Part shown: one piece after another, positions 57,016-57,611 of the stretch | How positions within the stretch are numbered: the first letter of the stretch is position 1 | Layout of the letters: the number at the start of each line of letters is the position of its first letter | DNA from: a virus | Strand: one strand, 5' to 3' | DNA length: 57,611 bases | Virus record (IMG/VR): IMGVR_UViG_3300029448_000020 | Location: 6,265 to 63,875 of that record | Program-made: the position numbers and the translations under genes | The notes under the pieces: generated by a model | What the model saw: the letters and a program-made list of their open reading frames with translations, nothing else | Databases searched by the model: none | Told to the model about the DNA's origin: nothing

Positions 57016-57432
57016 ATGGCAACAAGAGCAAAAATACATATAGCTAGGCGTGAAGAAGGAGTATCGTTTAGTGACATACCGGAGAAAGTTATGGTAAGTA
57101 TTTATAATCATTGGGATGGTTACCCTGAAGGATTAGGTGTGAAATTAGCCTCTTATCTTGATGATTTTGTAATAACAAATGGCTTAAGTAGAGACAATGA
57201 GTATGTCTTCAATGGATTAGGCTGCATGGCGGCTTCAATTATAGAACATTTAAAAGATGGTCCAGGAAACGTGTATATAGAAGATCCAGAACGTCCTCAC
57301 ACTTGGATAGATTATGATTATTACGTATGGGGTGATGACCATAAAGATATATGGATTAGTATATTTGATGGATCTGAGTGTATATTTGTAGGAAAACCAA
57401 AAGCTTTATTAAGTAAATACTACACAAACTAA
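57016..57432 (+). CDS. YNHWDGYPEGLG-type phage protein
   Basis: A 138-residue protein. IYNHWDGYPEGLGVKLASYL and FNGLGCMAASIIEHLKDG are strongly conserved features of a family found in many phages, including T4-like and marine ones. The C-terminal half (PERPHTWIDYDYYVWGDDHK, DIWISIFDG) is also typical. Function has not been established for the family as far as I know. Its stop (57430-57432) overlaps promoter copy 9. Confidence 0.7.
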   Translation: MATRAKIHIARREEGVSFSDIPEKVMVSIYNHWDGYPEGLGVKLASYLDDFVITNGLSRDNEYVFNGLGCMAASIIEHLKDGPGNVYIEDPERPHTWIDYDYYVWGDDHKDIWISIFDGSECIFVGKPKALLSKYYTN

Positions 57433-57454
57433 ATACGACGACCTATGGATAATA
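57431..57454 (+). promoter_or_regulatory. Phage promoter motif, copy 9
   Basis: AAATACGA-CGACCTAT-GGATAATA (G for A at the first base of the second box). The match to T7's TAATACGACTCACTATAGG is the best of all copies, with AATACGAC, CTAT and G in register. It overlaps the presumed start of the next gene; see the finding on this copy. Confidence 0.75.
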
Positions 57455-57611
57455 TAAAAGATGAAAATTTAAAACGATTAGGCAGATTTATAGCTGAAGG
57501 ATTAATGGATTTAGCAAAATACACAGACAAAGAAAACTGGATGGAAGAGAATATGAGAGACCATATGATCGGTGAGTTAGCACGCTGTGTCACATTGCAA
57601 AATTTATATCT
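57445..57611 (+). CDS. Small protein, cut by the right edge
   Basis: An open frame of 55 complete codons to the window end: MDNIKDENLKRLGRFIAEGL then MDLAKYTDKENWMEENMRDH. The ATG at 57445 lies inside promoter copy 9. If transcription starts at the G at 57448, this start is not transcribed and a later one (e.g. the Met at about 57505) would be used. Helical; not recognised. Confidence 0.55.
   Translation, partial: MDNIKDENLKRLGRFIAEGLMDLAKYTDKENWMEENMRDHMIGELARCVTLQNLY

Noticed and set aside
1-57611. CRISPR arrays, insertion sequences, integrase or attachment sites
   Set aside because: No regularly spaced repeats, transposase-like ORFs, integrase or att-like repeats next to the tRNA were seen.

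Overview
The window is part of a tailed-phage genome (Caudoviricetes) with a podovirus-like virion gene order and AT-rich DNA. The host is most likely a marine Bacteroidota (Flavobacteriia-like) cell; this is inferred. The reasons are: no Shine-Dalgarno sequences but A/T-rich leaders; signal peptides ending in the Bacteroidota-style '-AQ'; a C-terminal tail resembling a type IX secretion sorting domain; an Hc1-like histone; and head and tail proteins of the kind seen in uncultured marine phages. Names come from recognising motifs by eye; no database search was run.

Layout. (1) Bases 1-833, plus strand: the 3' end of a B12-dependent (class II) ribonucleotide reductase gene and a small Hc1-like histone gene, closed by a bidirectional terminator. 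(2) Bases 868-51740, minus strand: one long late module. Read in the direction of transcription (right to left) it holds small virion-type proteins, a metallopeptidase, GroEL/GroES, a winged-helix regulator, a 3-TM holin, a terminase/portal/scaffold/major capsid block, ring or adaptor proteins, large tail proteins, a cupin, ejection-type proteins, a 2,963-residue polyvalent giant, a tail fibre, a DUF5675 lysis candidate, and a cluster of envelope or secreted proteins. (3) Bases 51741-52093: a divergent control region with an unusual C-run tract. (4) Bases 52094-57611, plus strand: an early or middle region of very small, often overlapping genes, one tRNA-Arg, and a roughly 400-nt structured non-coding RNA.

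The two strongest signals are these. First, nine copies of AAATACGA-N8-AGATAATA, with an invariant 8-nt spacer, occur only in the rightward region and sit ahead of its genes or gene groups. The geometry and the AATACGA core match the T7-type single-subunit RNA polymerase promoter, so this looks like a phage-specific regulon. Second, a modular tag (consensus roughly MAFKMKGWSPFTK) is carried by about ten otherwise unrelated late proteins. It also replaces the hydrophobic N-terminus of one member of a three-member ejection-protein-like family. This suggests a sorting signal, for example for capsid or virion targeting.

How the parts fit. The rightward transcripts probably make host-takeover peptides, two secreted Cys-rich proteins, a tRNA and the large RNA, and presumably run on outside the window toward replication genes ending with the reductase. 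The leftward transcripts build the virion, with GroEL/ES likely assisting folding. They also deliver an unusual set of envelope proteins: a redox-dead thioredoxin, a beta-barrel, an LDLa/T9SS-like protein and a membrane coiled coil.
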